DNA of 39,019 nt from an uncultured Eggerthellaceae bacterium. GTDB taxonomy: Bacteria > Actinomycetota > Coriobacteriia > Coriobacteriales > Eggerthellaceae. Positions 33,496 through 39,019 of the stretch are shown piece after piece. The notes under the pieces are model-generated. The model worked only from the letters and a program-made list of their open reading frames with translations, ran no database searches and was not told where the DNA came from. The DNA lies in the NCBI GenBank assembly GCA_934670115.1, contig CAKUOV010000021.1, positions 1-39,019 of the forward strand, given 5' to 3'. The position numbers and the translations under genes are program-made. Position 1 is the first letter of the stretch; each line of letters opens with the position of its first letter.

Positions 33496-33518
33496 TTTCT
33501 AGACACATTGTTCAGAAA
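33496..33518. promoter_or_regulatory. Imperfect palindrome, candidate TetR operator
   Basis: TTTCTAGACA-CAT-TGTTCAGAAA, with 8 of 10 positions matching between the arms, lies 14 bp upstream of the transporter start and about 60 bp after the TetR gene. It fits a TetR-family operator controlling the transporter. Confidence 0.5.
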
Positions 33519-33577
33519 CTATTATGCAAGCGAGTGAGGAAAACGCAATAAACACTATTTTGAGTCTGTTGAGAAAG

Positions 33578-34138
33578 TCACTCTATGTACCGCTTCAAGC
33601 CGCTCTGGATAAATCCGCCAATCAAATCCCGGCTGTCTTCCCAGTCCTTGCTTCCGTTGCGATAGATTTTCTTATTCACCGCAAGACAGCCGTTAAGCTG
33701 GAAATAGAAGATGTTTTCCGCCTGTTCCGCGGTAAGGGAAAGCTGTTGCAACAAAGACGCAATGTACTTATCTTTTGACTGCTCCGCAATTTTTTCAATA
33801 ACCATTCCCGTAAGAGAATCGTCAAAGAAAATCACACCATATTCAGGATGGGTGTGGATTTTGTCACAGATGCCGTAGGGACACTGATAACGCTCTGCAG
33901 TTAGAGAGCAATGATAGGGCTCCTGCGTGGGGTCATCCCGAAGCGCTTCCTCTATCAGCTCTTCTAGCACCGCGTACAAATCGCAATAGTGCAGGTAGAA
34001 AGTCCCCCGGTTGATTCCGGCCTCCTTACAAAGATGCGAAACCGTAACCTTACCAAGGGGCATCTGCTTCATCAGATTTAGCAGGATTTGCCGGATGTTT
34101 GCTTTGGTTTGCATCGTCCGAGGATCTATTTTCTTCAT
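33578..34138 (-). CDS. TetR/AcrR family transcriptional regulator
   Basis: A 186-residue regulator. The N-terminal HTH reads RQILLNLMKQMPLGKVTVSH and LCKEAGINRGTFYLHYCDLY, typical TetR. The C-terminal half, close to the TetR_C_7 type, has HTHPEYGVIFFDD. Three Cys lie close together in HCSLTAERYQCPYGIC, with further Cys in the HTH (LCKEAG, HYCDLY). A thiol-based metalloid or redox sensor is possible given the ACR3-like neighbour, but Cys content alone is weak evidence. ATG 34138, AAAGG upstream. Lower GC than neighbours suggests transfer from Firmicutes together with the transporter. Confidence 0.83.
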   Translation of the reverse strand: MKKIDPRTMQTKANIRQILLNLMKQMPLGKVTVSHLCKEAGINRGTFYLHYCDLYAVLEELIEEALRDDPTQEPYHCSLTAERYQCPYGICDKIHTHPEYGVIFFDDSLTGMVIEKIAEQSKDKYIASLLQQLSLTAEQAENIFYFQLNGCLAVNKKIYRNGSKDWEDSRDLIGGFIQSGLKRYIE

Positions 34139-34449
34139 ATGCGTATACCGCCTTTTTTGGTTTTTGTTTTATTGTACACACCACCACGTCAACATTTTTG
34201 GCTACCTGGATGAGCCAATATGTCTTGTAGTCCATCGGGCTTACTTTAGCAAACACTAGTTTTTACCTGACTGAGAGCAAAATAGGAACCAGCCATCTTA
34301 GACTTCGGAAGTTCTTGAAATTGAATCATCTGAAATAATAACTGTATCATCGATGGCGTTTTGCGTGCTGAAATAAATGGGGACCAAATGTCAAAGAGAG
34401 GTATTTCTCGTTGCCAGAACCATCCCGGAACATCCTCTTCCGTTTGACA
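34139..34449. other. Intergenic region with a long-range inverted repeat
   Basis: 311 nt with no credible gene. Near the right edge ATGTCAAA (34388-34395) and TTTGACAT (34443-34450) form perfect 8-bp arms around a partly self-complementary 47-nt interior (GAGAGG against CCTCTT). It lies at the 3' end of the broken lipoprotein gene but has no T-run. Confidence 0.4.
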
Positions 34450-35077
34450 TCACGATAGCTCAAGCGAATCTATGGTGGCACCCAGGGCGCTGTTCTTGTT
34501 GTTGACCTTCCATTGATTAGCGGCGGCGAGCATCGTCTTTGCCTCAGCCGGCTTATCAGGTGCTGGATGCGTGACATCGTACGATACGCAAACCGGGTAG
34601 ACGACGTACCCCTGACCCTTGGGCTTGTCGGGGCCTGGAACACAAAGCCTCACTGACACCGATATTGCGGGTAGCCTTTTGCAGCGCTGCAGCTTGAAGT
34701 GCCGTCTGGAGGATGGCAGACGGCATGTCGTCGACAGCATCCTTCTCGATAGTAACTGTAATCCGCATTCCATTTGTGCTCTTTTGGGTTCCGAACGTTG
34801 TTGATTCGCTCTTGCACGAGGTGATCCCGTCGTACAACACCATTTGCTCGCCATACAGGAGGCCCACAGCCTTCAGGGTGTCAAATGCATCTGCATCCTT
34901 ATATGAACTGTCGTAGGTTGAGAAGTTAAAACTCTCAGACTCGGACGATGTGGCATCGGCTGCATCTGAATCGATGTTGGTCTTTTCGCCCGAGCAAGCA
35001 CTGATGAAAACAAGAAGAATCACGGTGCTGGCAACAACCGTTGCCAGCAGACCTTTCTTACGTGGATTCTTTAACAT
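34450..35077 (-). pseudogene. Frameshifted lipoprotein gene
   Basis: ATG 35077 opens a lipoprotein: a basic start, hydrophobic segment and lipobox SAC-S near residue 28, then a Ser/Asp-rich tether and a mixed domain (FDTLKAVGLLYGEQMVLYDG, RITVTIEKDAVDDMPSAILQ). At about 34677-34680, in an AAAA run on the minus strand, the sensible protein moves to the +1 frame and continues as LPAISVSVRLCVPGPDKPKG to end at LELS (34450). One extra base would explain it. In the original frame the product would end in unrelated residues. Family not recognised. Could be a sequencing error or a recent mutation. Confidence 0.7.
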
Positions 35078-35142
35078 AAGAGGCGTTTCTTGCGAGATAA
35101 TGACGGCAGATGCAAGTATATCGCGCGGTTGCGCAGTTGCAC

Positions 35143-35607
35143 TCACTTTTTATCAAAATATGTGCTGCATAGGCGTTGCAACCAGAACTGCCAGGTGTCG
35201 GGCAGCACGTAGTACACCACGCGCCCGATGACGGTCACGGTCTGCGTCCCCGCCTCGTTGTAGTTGAACACCTGCCGCTCGTAGGTGGGGTCGGTCGAGT
35301 CGGGTTCCAGCACGAAGCCGTTGTTGAGCTTGCGCACCCGCTTCACGGTCGCGTCGTAGCCGTTGACGCACACCGCGTAGGGCTGCCCGTCGCGCTCCAC
35401 CGCGTCGCAGGGGTCTACCAGGGCGAAGCAGCCGTTGGGCAGCACGCGGTTCATGGACTCGCCCCGCACGCGCAGGAGGAAGGCGTCGGGGTACCTAACG
35501 TACATCTTGGTGGGTATGGGCTGCTCGTCACCTATCTCCAGCATCTCTATGGACGTTCCTGCCGCTACGGAGCCGTACAAGGGAACTGAACCCGATTCTG
35601 ATTCTGC
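35143..35607 (-). pseudogene. Truncated S24/LexA-like repressor (peptidase domain only)
   Basis: The frame encodes an S24 peptidase domain of about 145 residues, beginning SVPLYGSVAAGTS (cleavage region), with catalytic Ser in LRVRGESMNRVLPNG (residue 42 counting from TTG 35580) and Lys in YDATVKRV (residue 80). The N-terminal HTH expected for a phage-type repressor is missing. The only start is a TTG without ribosome binding site, and a TAG in the same frame at 35608-35610 closes it off from an IS3-like piece. Hence a broken prophage repressor, probably from an older element than the one right of the tRNA. Confidence 0.75.
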
Positions 35608-35754
35608 CTACTTGATGACGCCCAGCGCCCGGCACATGATGGATACCTTGTGCTTGCCGAGGCGAACGCTTACGAACGCGAACTTGGCTTCCTTCACAGC
35701 TGGTTTTAAAAGTATCTCGCTCTCCTCCTTGAGCCTCGCCATGCCCAAAAGCAT
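35608..35754 (-). mobile_element. IS3-family transposase remnant (orfA/orfB junction)
   Basis: A 48-codon stretch reads like the end of IS3-type OrfA (the 'LKEESEILLKPAVKEA' coil; compare 'L-x-x-E-N-E-I-L-K-K-A') running into the start of OrfB (KFAFVSVRLGK and SIMCRALGVIK; compare 'KYAFI' and 'MCxVLGVSRSGYY'). It ends in TAG where OrfB should continue. Neither transposase end nor terminal repeats are found. The call rests on pattern recognition of these short motifs. Confidence 0.5.
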
Positions 35755-36031
35755 TCGATATTCGGTTCTCAAACAGCAACGTTTGGATAATAAATTGTTC
35801 TCGAAAACCTACGGTTTAGCCCTTGACTTCATATAGCTGGCTTCTTTTTCCCGGGAGGGCCCTTCGCCCTCGCCTGCGGAAAGAAATTCTCAGACTCATC
35901 CGAACGCATTCGGGTCAGCCCGGGAGCAAAACGCAAGTGTTCGGATGAATATACAAATCAACTACTCCGAAAAAGACGCAGAAATCGCCGATTAATAGCA
36001 AAAAGCACTAGATTGAAAAGAGGTTATCCGA
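35755..36031. other. Gene-free region left of tRNA-Thr with a 10-bp inverted repeat
   Basis: No gene is visible. TCATCCGAAC (35897-35906) and GTTCGGATGA (35940-35949) form a perfect inverted repeat 33 nt apart; the interior carries another short GC palindrome (AGCCCGGGAG). No T-run follows, so it may be a terminator relic, a binding site or an element end. Confidence 0.4.
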
Positions 36032-36037
36032 TAGAAT
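36032..36037 (+). promoter_or_regulatory. -10 box of the tRNA-Thr promoter
   Basis: TAGAAT lies 11 nt before the mature tRNA 5' end, placing the transcription start a few bases upstream of it. A weak -35 may be present around 36008-36014. Confidence 0.5.
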
Positions 36038-36047
36038 ACGCGAATGC

Positions 36048-36122
36048 GCCAGTGTGGCTCAACGGTAGAGCAACTGATTTGTAATCAGTGGGTTGCGGGT
36101 TCGATTCCTGTCACTGGCTCCA
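36048..36122 (+). tRNA. tRNA-Thr (anticodon TGT)
   Basis: A 75-nt cloverleaf with encoded CCA. Acceptor stem GCCAGTG/CACTGGC, D-loop GGCTCAACGGTAGAGC, anticodon stem ACTGA/TCAGT with loop TTTGTAA (anticodon TGT, reads ACA), T-arm with GGTTCGATTCC and discriminator T. It is intact. The plus-strand 3' end faces phage-related DNA, so it is a likely integration site. Confidence 0.96.
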
Positions 36123-36132
36123 TTGAAATCGC

Positions 36133-36167
36133 AGGTCAGGATGTAAATGTCCTGACCTTTTATTTTT
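36133..36167 (+). terminator. Intrinsic terminator of tRNA-Thr
   Basis: A perfect 9-bp stem AGGTCAGGA/TCCTGACCT with an 8-nt loop is followed by TTTATTTTT, 10 nt after the CCA end. Confidence 0.9.
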
Positions 36168-36190
36168 CCCGAAGTATAAAGAATCCTGTT

Positions 36191-36364
36191 AAAAACGGAT
36201 AAAAACGGGGGACATCGTACCCACATCGTACCCCCCTAACCGCTTTTCGAAAGAAATCGTCAAGGCCACCGAGACGCGCTAGTCTGCCCTTACTCTGACC
36301 TACTCCGCCCGAGAACGGAGTAGCAACGGACTAATAGCGGACTAAACTAGTCTAACCTAGTCTA
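36191..36364. repeat. Helically phased short direct repeats beside the tRNA (candidate integrase arm sites)
   Basis: Four neighbouring pairs of direct repeats have 10-11 bp periods: AAAAACGG at 36191 and 36201; ACATCGTACCC twice back to back (36212-36233); CGGACTAA at 36327 and 36338; CTAGTCTA at 36347 and 36357 (plus CTAGTCT at 36279). A hairpin TACTCCG/CGGAGTA (36301-36322) lies between. Spacing of one helix turn puts protein sites on one DNA face, as in the arm-type sites of tyrosine integrases or excisionases. Confidence 0.6.
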
Positions 36365-36375
36365 GCAATTAGCCC

Positions 36376-36399
36376 AAACGCAAAAACTCCCCCCGCCCG
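36376..36399. repeat. 24-bp direct repeat, left copy (half of a terminator)
   Basis: Identical over 24 bp to 37528-37551. The similarity continues as AAGG with one inserted C. On the minus strand it is the G-rich right arm plus T-run of the phage terminator, but the left arm is absent, so this copy cannot fold into that hairpin. Confidence 0.85.
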
Positions 36400-36472
36400 C
36401 AAGGTTACGCTCGCGTATCTTTTCACGCGCGTCTATCCCGTTTCGTTTAGAATGGCGGAATGAATGATTTTA

Positions 36473-36489
36473 GCGGGCGGGACGCCCGC
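36473..36489 (+). promoter_or_regulatory. GC hairpin/operator in front of the Panacea gene
   Basis: GCGGGCG-GGA-CGCCCGC, perfect 7-bp arms, ends 19 nt before the ATG. A -10-like TAGAAT is at 36448-36453, so the palindrome falls near the transcription start. It is a candidate autoregulatory operator or mRNA hairpin. Confidence 0.5.
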
Positions 36490-36508
36490 ATGACTGAGAG
36501 GGGGCTTG

Positions 36509-37030
36509 ATGAAGTCGATAGACGTTGCGAACATGTTCGTAGCGAGGCATGGCGGTGAAATGCGACTCACAAACCTGAGTTTAAACAAGCTCGTATACTT
36601 CGCGCAGGTGGAATCCCTGCGTGCTCTCGGACGTCCCCTCTTCGACGACGACGTGGAGGCATGGGACTACGGTCCCGTGGAGCCCGAGGTGTATCACGCG
36701 TTCAAGGGATGCGGAAGCTCCATCGTTCACGAGCAGGCGCGTGGCGGCGATAGGGTCACGGCATCCCCCGAAGAGACTGCCGTGGTCGATGCTGTAGCCG
36801 AAAGGTACGGCAGACTCACCGCCTTCGACCTCGTTGAGATAACCCATCGCCCCGGAAGCGCGTGGAGCAGGCGCTACGGGCGCGGGGGGAACGCGAAGAT
36901 AACAGCCGACGACATAAAATCGTCGACCGACATGGAAGGCAGGGTCGATTTCGGCTCAACGCTGTCGGCAGGGATACGCAGCGTCCAGGAAAGATGGCCG
37001 AACGCGCTGCGCCTGCTCGGTGACGCATGA
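36509..37030 (+). CDS. Panacea-domain (SocA-like, DUF4065) antitoxin
   Basis: A 173-residue protein with the Panacea domain. LNKLVYFAQVESLRALG, PLFDDDVEAW and YGPVEPEVYHAFKG (residues about 25-70) are its hallmark; ITHRPGSAWSRR follows. Panacea proteins act as antitoxins for many unrelated toxin folds. The remaining C-terminal part (about 125-173) is less conserved and may contact toxin or DNA. ATG 36509 is preceded by GAGGGGG (spacing short); a TTG at 36506 is in frame. The stop overlaps the following Doc-like toxin gene (ATGA), the usual order antitoxin then toxin. Confidence 0.88.
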   Translation: MKSIDVANMFVARHGGEMRLTNLSLNKLVYFAQVESLRALGRPLFDDDVEAWDYGPVEPEVYHAFKGCGSSIVHEQARGGDRVTASPEETAVVDAVAERYGRLTAFDLVEITHRPGSAWSRRYGRGGNAKITADDIKSSTDMEGRVDFGSTLSAGIRSVQERWPNALRLLGDA

Positions 37031-37509
37031 TGGAATGCGATTGCGGGACTCGGGCCGACCCCCTTTGCCTGGACGGGGGCGAGGAGGGGTTCGCGATCGC
37101 CGCCGTCGATGTCCACGACGCAATCGTGTCGCAGCAGGGGTACAACCCAGAGTGCTCGGATGAGCTGCGCGACGAGATTGTGGGCAAGATATGCTCGGTC
37201 GTCATGTCGGCGTTCGGGACGTTTTTCGGGAGCCATCCGAGGGAAAGATACGACGACGTGTTCGACCAGATAGCCGACTTTGCTACCCACATGGCCAAAG
37301 ACCACATCTTCCCTGACGGGAACAAGCGCACGACGGTCACGATGTCCATTGCCGCCCTGTACTTCGCAGGCTTTATCCTGCAAGGCGACGACGCGGCTTC
37401 GAGCGGCTCGAACATGCTGTACCTGTGGATTCAAGATGTCGTATCCGGCGAAAAGAGCAGGGGCGACCTGGCAAGAGCGCTGCGCGAGAACAGCCTGAAA
37501 AGACGATAG
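37027..37509 (+). CDS. Doc-like Fic-family toxin
   Basis: A 160-residue protein of the Fic/Doc fold. The active motif HIFPDGNKRTT (His93 to Arg101) matches HxFx(D/N)(G/A)NKR of Doc, which phosphorylates and inactivates EF-Tu in the model system. YDDVFDQIADFATHMAKD precedes it, as in Doc proteins (helix before the motif). No internal inhibitory (S/T)xxxE(G/N) helix is obvious, so inhibition must come from the Panacea partner. Alternative starts: ATG 37027 or the adjacent ATG 37030. Whether it phosphorylates EF-Tu or AMPylates another target is open. Confidence 0.87.
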   Translation: MMECDCGTRADPLCLDGGEEGFAIAAVDVHDAIVSQQGYNPECSDELRDEIVGKICSVVMSAFGTFFGSHPRERYDDVFDQIADFATHMAKDHIFPDGNKRTTVTMSIAALYFAGFILQGDDAASSGSNMLYLWIQDVVSGEKSRGDLARALRENSLKRR

Positions 37510-37527
37510 CCGCATCAAAAACCCACT

Positions 37528-37551
37528 AAACGCAAAAACTCCCCCCGCCCG
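37528..37551. repeat. 24-bp direct repeat, right copy (within the complete terminator)
   Basis: Second copy of the repeat at 36376-36399; here it forms one arm and the T-run of the full minus-strand terminator. The two copies bracket the Panacea-Doc genes at a distance of about 1.15 kb. Confidence 0.85.
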
Positions 37552-37565
37552 AAGGCAGGGGGAGT
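37534..37565 (-). terminator. Distal intrinsic terminator of the lysis operon (TTCG loop)
   Basis: On the minus strand ACTCCCCC and GCC pair with GGC and GGGGGAGT around a TTCG tetraloop, with one mismatch, followed by TTTTT. It lies about 70 nt after the amidase stop, behind another terminator. It also faces the end of the doc gene and may work weakly from that side. Confidence 0.8.
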
Positions 37566-37576
37566 CTCGTATGCAG

Positions 37577-37620
37577 AAAAAAGACCGCCGAGTGTGCTTG
37601 CGTCAGAGGCCGCGGCGGTC
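37577..37620 (-). terminator. Proximal intrinsic terminator of the lysis operon
   Basis: On the minus strand GACCGCCG and CGGCGGTC (37620-37613, 37590-37583) pair across a 22-nt loop and are followed by TTTTTT. It starts 15 nt after the amidase stop. Confidence 0.8.
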
Positions 37621-37634
37621 ACTGGTGCAGCCCG

Positions 37635-38390
37635 CTACTCAGCCATGCGTTTGGCCTGCTCGTCGCAGACCGCCTTGGCGAGCGCGGCGTAGTCAACGGT
37701 GCCGCCGCCGATGGAGAGCGCCTCCACCTTCTCGGACAGCTCGCGCACCTGGTCGGCCAGCAGGTTGACCGTGTTCGCGGTCTTCTCGGCGTTGCGCTCA
37801 GCCCAGTAGATGCAGTTGCCCACCGTGGCGTAGGTGGTGCCGTCCATGATGTATCCGTCTGTGATTCGGTCGTTCATATCCATGTCGGGTTCTCCTTCCC
37901 CTGTGATGTAATCGTGCAATTCCGCCCATGCCCCCTCGTCGATGTAGGGGCGGGGGCAGTTCTTGTGCGGGTCGAGCGTGCTGCCGCCGAAATTGTCAGC
38001 GACGTCGTAGTGGCGTATCACGTGGTCTGCGTCGATGCCGTAGCGCTCCATGATGTCGCCAACCAGCTCGCGCAGAAGCTCGCGCTCGGTGTCGGTGAAG
38101 CACGGCTCATCAGACCCGCAGGCGACCTCGATGCTGATAGCGTGGGTGTTGGCCTCGTAGTTGCCGTTCGTCCATGCGCCGCGTCCCTCGGGCGTGGATG
38201 CGTAGATGCCGTCGTCGCCCAGGAAGTAGTGCGTGCCGCATTGGACGTCGCCGCCGTTTCTGTAGTAGTACTGGGCGTTCGCCTCGGCGGTCACGCCCCA
38301 CGCGCCAGCCGTGTAATGCACCACGATCCAGCTTGGAGAGTTCCAGTCGTAGCTTCCGTTGGAAGTCTCCCATGTACGGTTGATATCCAT
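37635..38390 (-). CDS. Phage endolysin, N-acetylmuramoyl-L-alanine amidase (Amidase_2)
   Basis: A 251-residue endolysin cutting the MurNAc-L-Ala bond of peptidoglycan. The Amidase_2 domain (residues about 15-165) has zinc ligands His in IVVHYTAG, His in VIRHYDVA and Cys in PHKNCPRP, with THYFLGDDGIY and AISIEVACG between. After it come a short linker (DMDMNDRITDGYIMDGTTYA) and a coiled-coil-like helix (LLADQVRELSEKVEAL) that probably targets or multimerises the enzyme; no known cell-wall-binding repeat is seen. ATG 38390 overlaps the holin stop (TAATG), AAGGAG upstream. Two terminators follow. Confidence 0.92.
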   Translation of the reverse strand: MDINRTWETSNGSYDWNSPSWIVVHYTAGAWGVTAEANAQYYYRNGGDVQCGTHYFLGDDGIYASTPEGRGAWTNGNYEANTHAISIEVACGSDEPCFTDTERELLRELVGDIMERYGIDADHVIRHYDVADNFGGSTLDPHKNCPRPYIDEGAWAELHDYITGEGEPDMDMNDRITDGYIMDGTTYATVGNCIYWAERNAEKTANTVNLLADQVRELSEKVEALSIGGGTVDYAALAKAVCDEQAKRMAE

Positions 38391-38653
38391 TACTGCTCCT
38401 TGCGCGGCTCTGTGTAGCCCAAGGCCTGCTGGGAATCGCCCACGCCCGCCGTAGTCGGGTCAGTCACGATGCCCAGGATTGCGAGCAGGGTGAAGACCGT
38501 ACCCACGATCGCCACCAGCTGAGTCTGAAGCTCGCTGAAGTCCAGCGCCACGCCGAAGACGGCGCACACCTGCTGGACGAGCAGCAGCAGCGCGGGAATC
38601 AGCGCGACCCAGAAAGCCTTGTTCTTGATGCGTACTTTCCAATTGATTGCCAT
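38390..38653 (-). CDS. Phage holin, phiLC3-like
   Basis: An 87-residue membrane protein of the phiLC3 holin type. It starts INWKVRIKNKAFWVALIPA, with two hydrophobic segments separated by FGVALDFSELQTQLVA and a polar tail with DPTTAGVGDSQQAL, all typical. It forms membrane lesions that let the endolysin reach the wall. AGGAG is 7-8 nt before the ATG. Directly followed by the amidase gene. Confidence 0.9.
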   Translation of the reverse strand: MAINWKVRIKNKAFWVALIPALLLLVQQVCAVFGVALDFSELQTQLVAIVGTVFTLLAILGIVTDPTTAGVGDSQQALGYTEPRKEQ

Positions 38654-38662
38654 TTTCTTCTC

Positions 38663-39013
38663 CTACCTTTCCACCAAATGCCTTTGCAGGTCTTCCTTCG
38701 CCTGCTTCATCTGCTCCAAGTTGTTCCCGTCGATGCCGTGGTCGAGCAGCGCCAGCAGGGCCATCTGCGTGACCCTGTTGCCGTTCTCGATTTCGTCCAG
38801 GCGCGACTTGTCGTTGCGGAACAGCGCATCGTGCCGCGCCACGGTCTCCTCAAGGCGGGTGATGCGCTCCTCGCGCTCGGTCTCGGGCTGCTTTGCCTTC
38901 TTGAGCCATGCGCCCAATGCGGCACCCGCGCCCGATATGGTGGCCACCGCCACGCAAGCCCCGAGGAACCACGTCCACAGCTCGCTGGGTGTAAATGAGA
39001 TTACCTGCTCCAT
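38663..39013 (-). CDS. Phage lysis-cassette protein with N-terminal TM and coiled coil
   Basis: A 116-residue protein with one N-terminal membrane segment (residues about 11-35) and a charged coiled coil (ETEREERITRLEETVARHDA, then a second helix). It resembles XhlA-type lysis accessory proteins in parts but with reversed order, so no family is claimed. Its position just before the holin gene suggests a holin partner, antiholin or tail-end structural protein. The ATG is 6 nt from the window edge, so upstream signals are only partly visible (AGAGAG). Confidence 0.75.
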   Translation of the reverse strand: MEQVISFTPSELWTWFLGACVAVATISGAGAALGAWLKKAKQPETEREERITRLEETVARHDALFRNDKSRLDEIENGNRVTQMALLALLDHGIDGNNLEQMKQAKEDLQRHLVER

Positions 39014-39019
39014 CTCTCT

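Noticed and set aside
34670..34690. Programmed +1 frameshift in the lipoprotein gene
   Set aside because: Only a short A4 run, no typical slow codon or stimulator; a simple indel is more likely.
36473..36489. GC palindrome before the Panacea gene as an intrinsic terminator
   Set aside because: No T-run follows; the position near the promoter fits an operator or leader hairpin better.
36376..37551. 24-bp repeats as transposon ends
   Set aside because: They are direct, not inverted, no transposase is between them, and one copy is part of a working terminator.

Overview
The window looks like a piece of a Coriobacteriia chromosome, probably Eggerthellales (Slackia/Gordonibacter/Eggerthella relatives). 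The basis is moderately GC-rich coding sequence with frequent GTG/TTG starts, a MurT-GatD type glutamine amidotransferase, a DUF6541/DUF6020/DUF2304/GT2 envelope cluster, a cytosolic BspA-like LRR protein and a NiaR-type repressor. I assigned the taxon from gene content only.

Left part (1-16 kb). A pstS-pstC-pstA-pstB phosphate uptake operon has a strong terminator after pstS. It is followed by a HAD-IIA phosphatase and a small radical SAM protein. A convergent six-gene operon on the minus strand (12.5 to 5.7 kb) starts with an unusual tandem-duplicated SAM methyltransferase, then a lipoprotein binding protein, two permeases and two ATPases of the Opp/Dpp/Nik class. Divergent from it runs a MarR regulator, an iron-type alcohol dehydrogenase and an aldehyde dehydrogenase. 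The 310-bp divergent region is full of palindromes.

Middle part (16-31 kb). Two very large membrane proteins (DUF6541, DUF6020), a DUF2304 protein and a polyprenyl-phosphate glycosyltransferase form an envelope glycosylation cluster. Next come a CorA magnesium transporter that may be leaderless, an LRR_5 protein, a fused MurT-GatD enzyme (lipid II amidation) behind an orphan terminator, and asparagine synthetase B. Between asnB and the convergent niaR/EIIC_2 operon lies an array of four AT-rich hairpins sharing a TAGGAG/CTCCTA core.

Right part (31-36 kb) is patchy: small hypothetical genes, a metallopeptidase, an ACR3/BASS-like transporter with a Cys-bearing TetR regulator, a frameshifted lipoprotein, and a truncated S24 repressor abutting an IS3-family scrap.

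Far right (36-39 kb). A tRNA-Thr(TGT) with its terminator marks a likely attachment site. To its right are helically phased short direct repeats, a Panacea-Doc toxin-antitoxin pair on the plus strand bracketed by a duplicated terminator half, and then the minus-strand end of a prophage (tandem terminators, amidase endolysin, holin, a TM/coiled-coil protein) that runs out of the window. The TA pair sits where phages usually carry accessory morons. I consider this module, the MurT-GatD fusion, the tandem methyltransferase divergon and the TAGGAG hairpin array the most interesting items.
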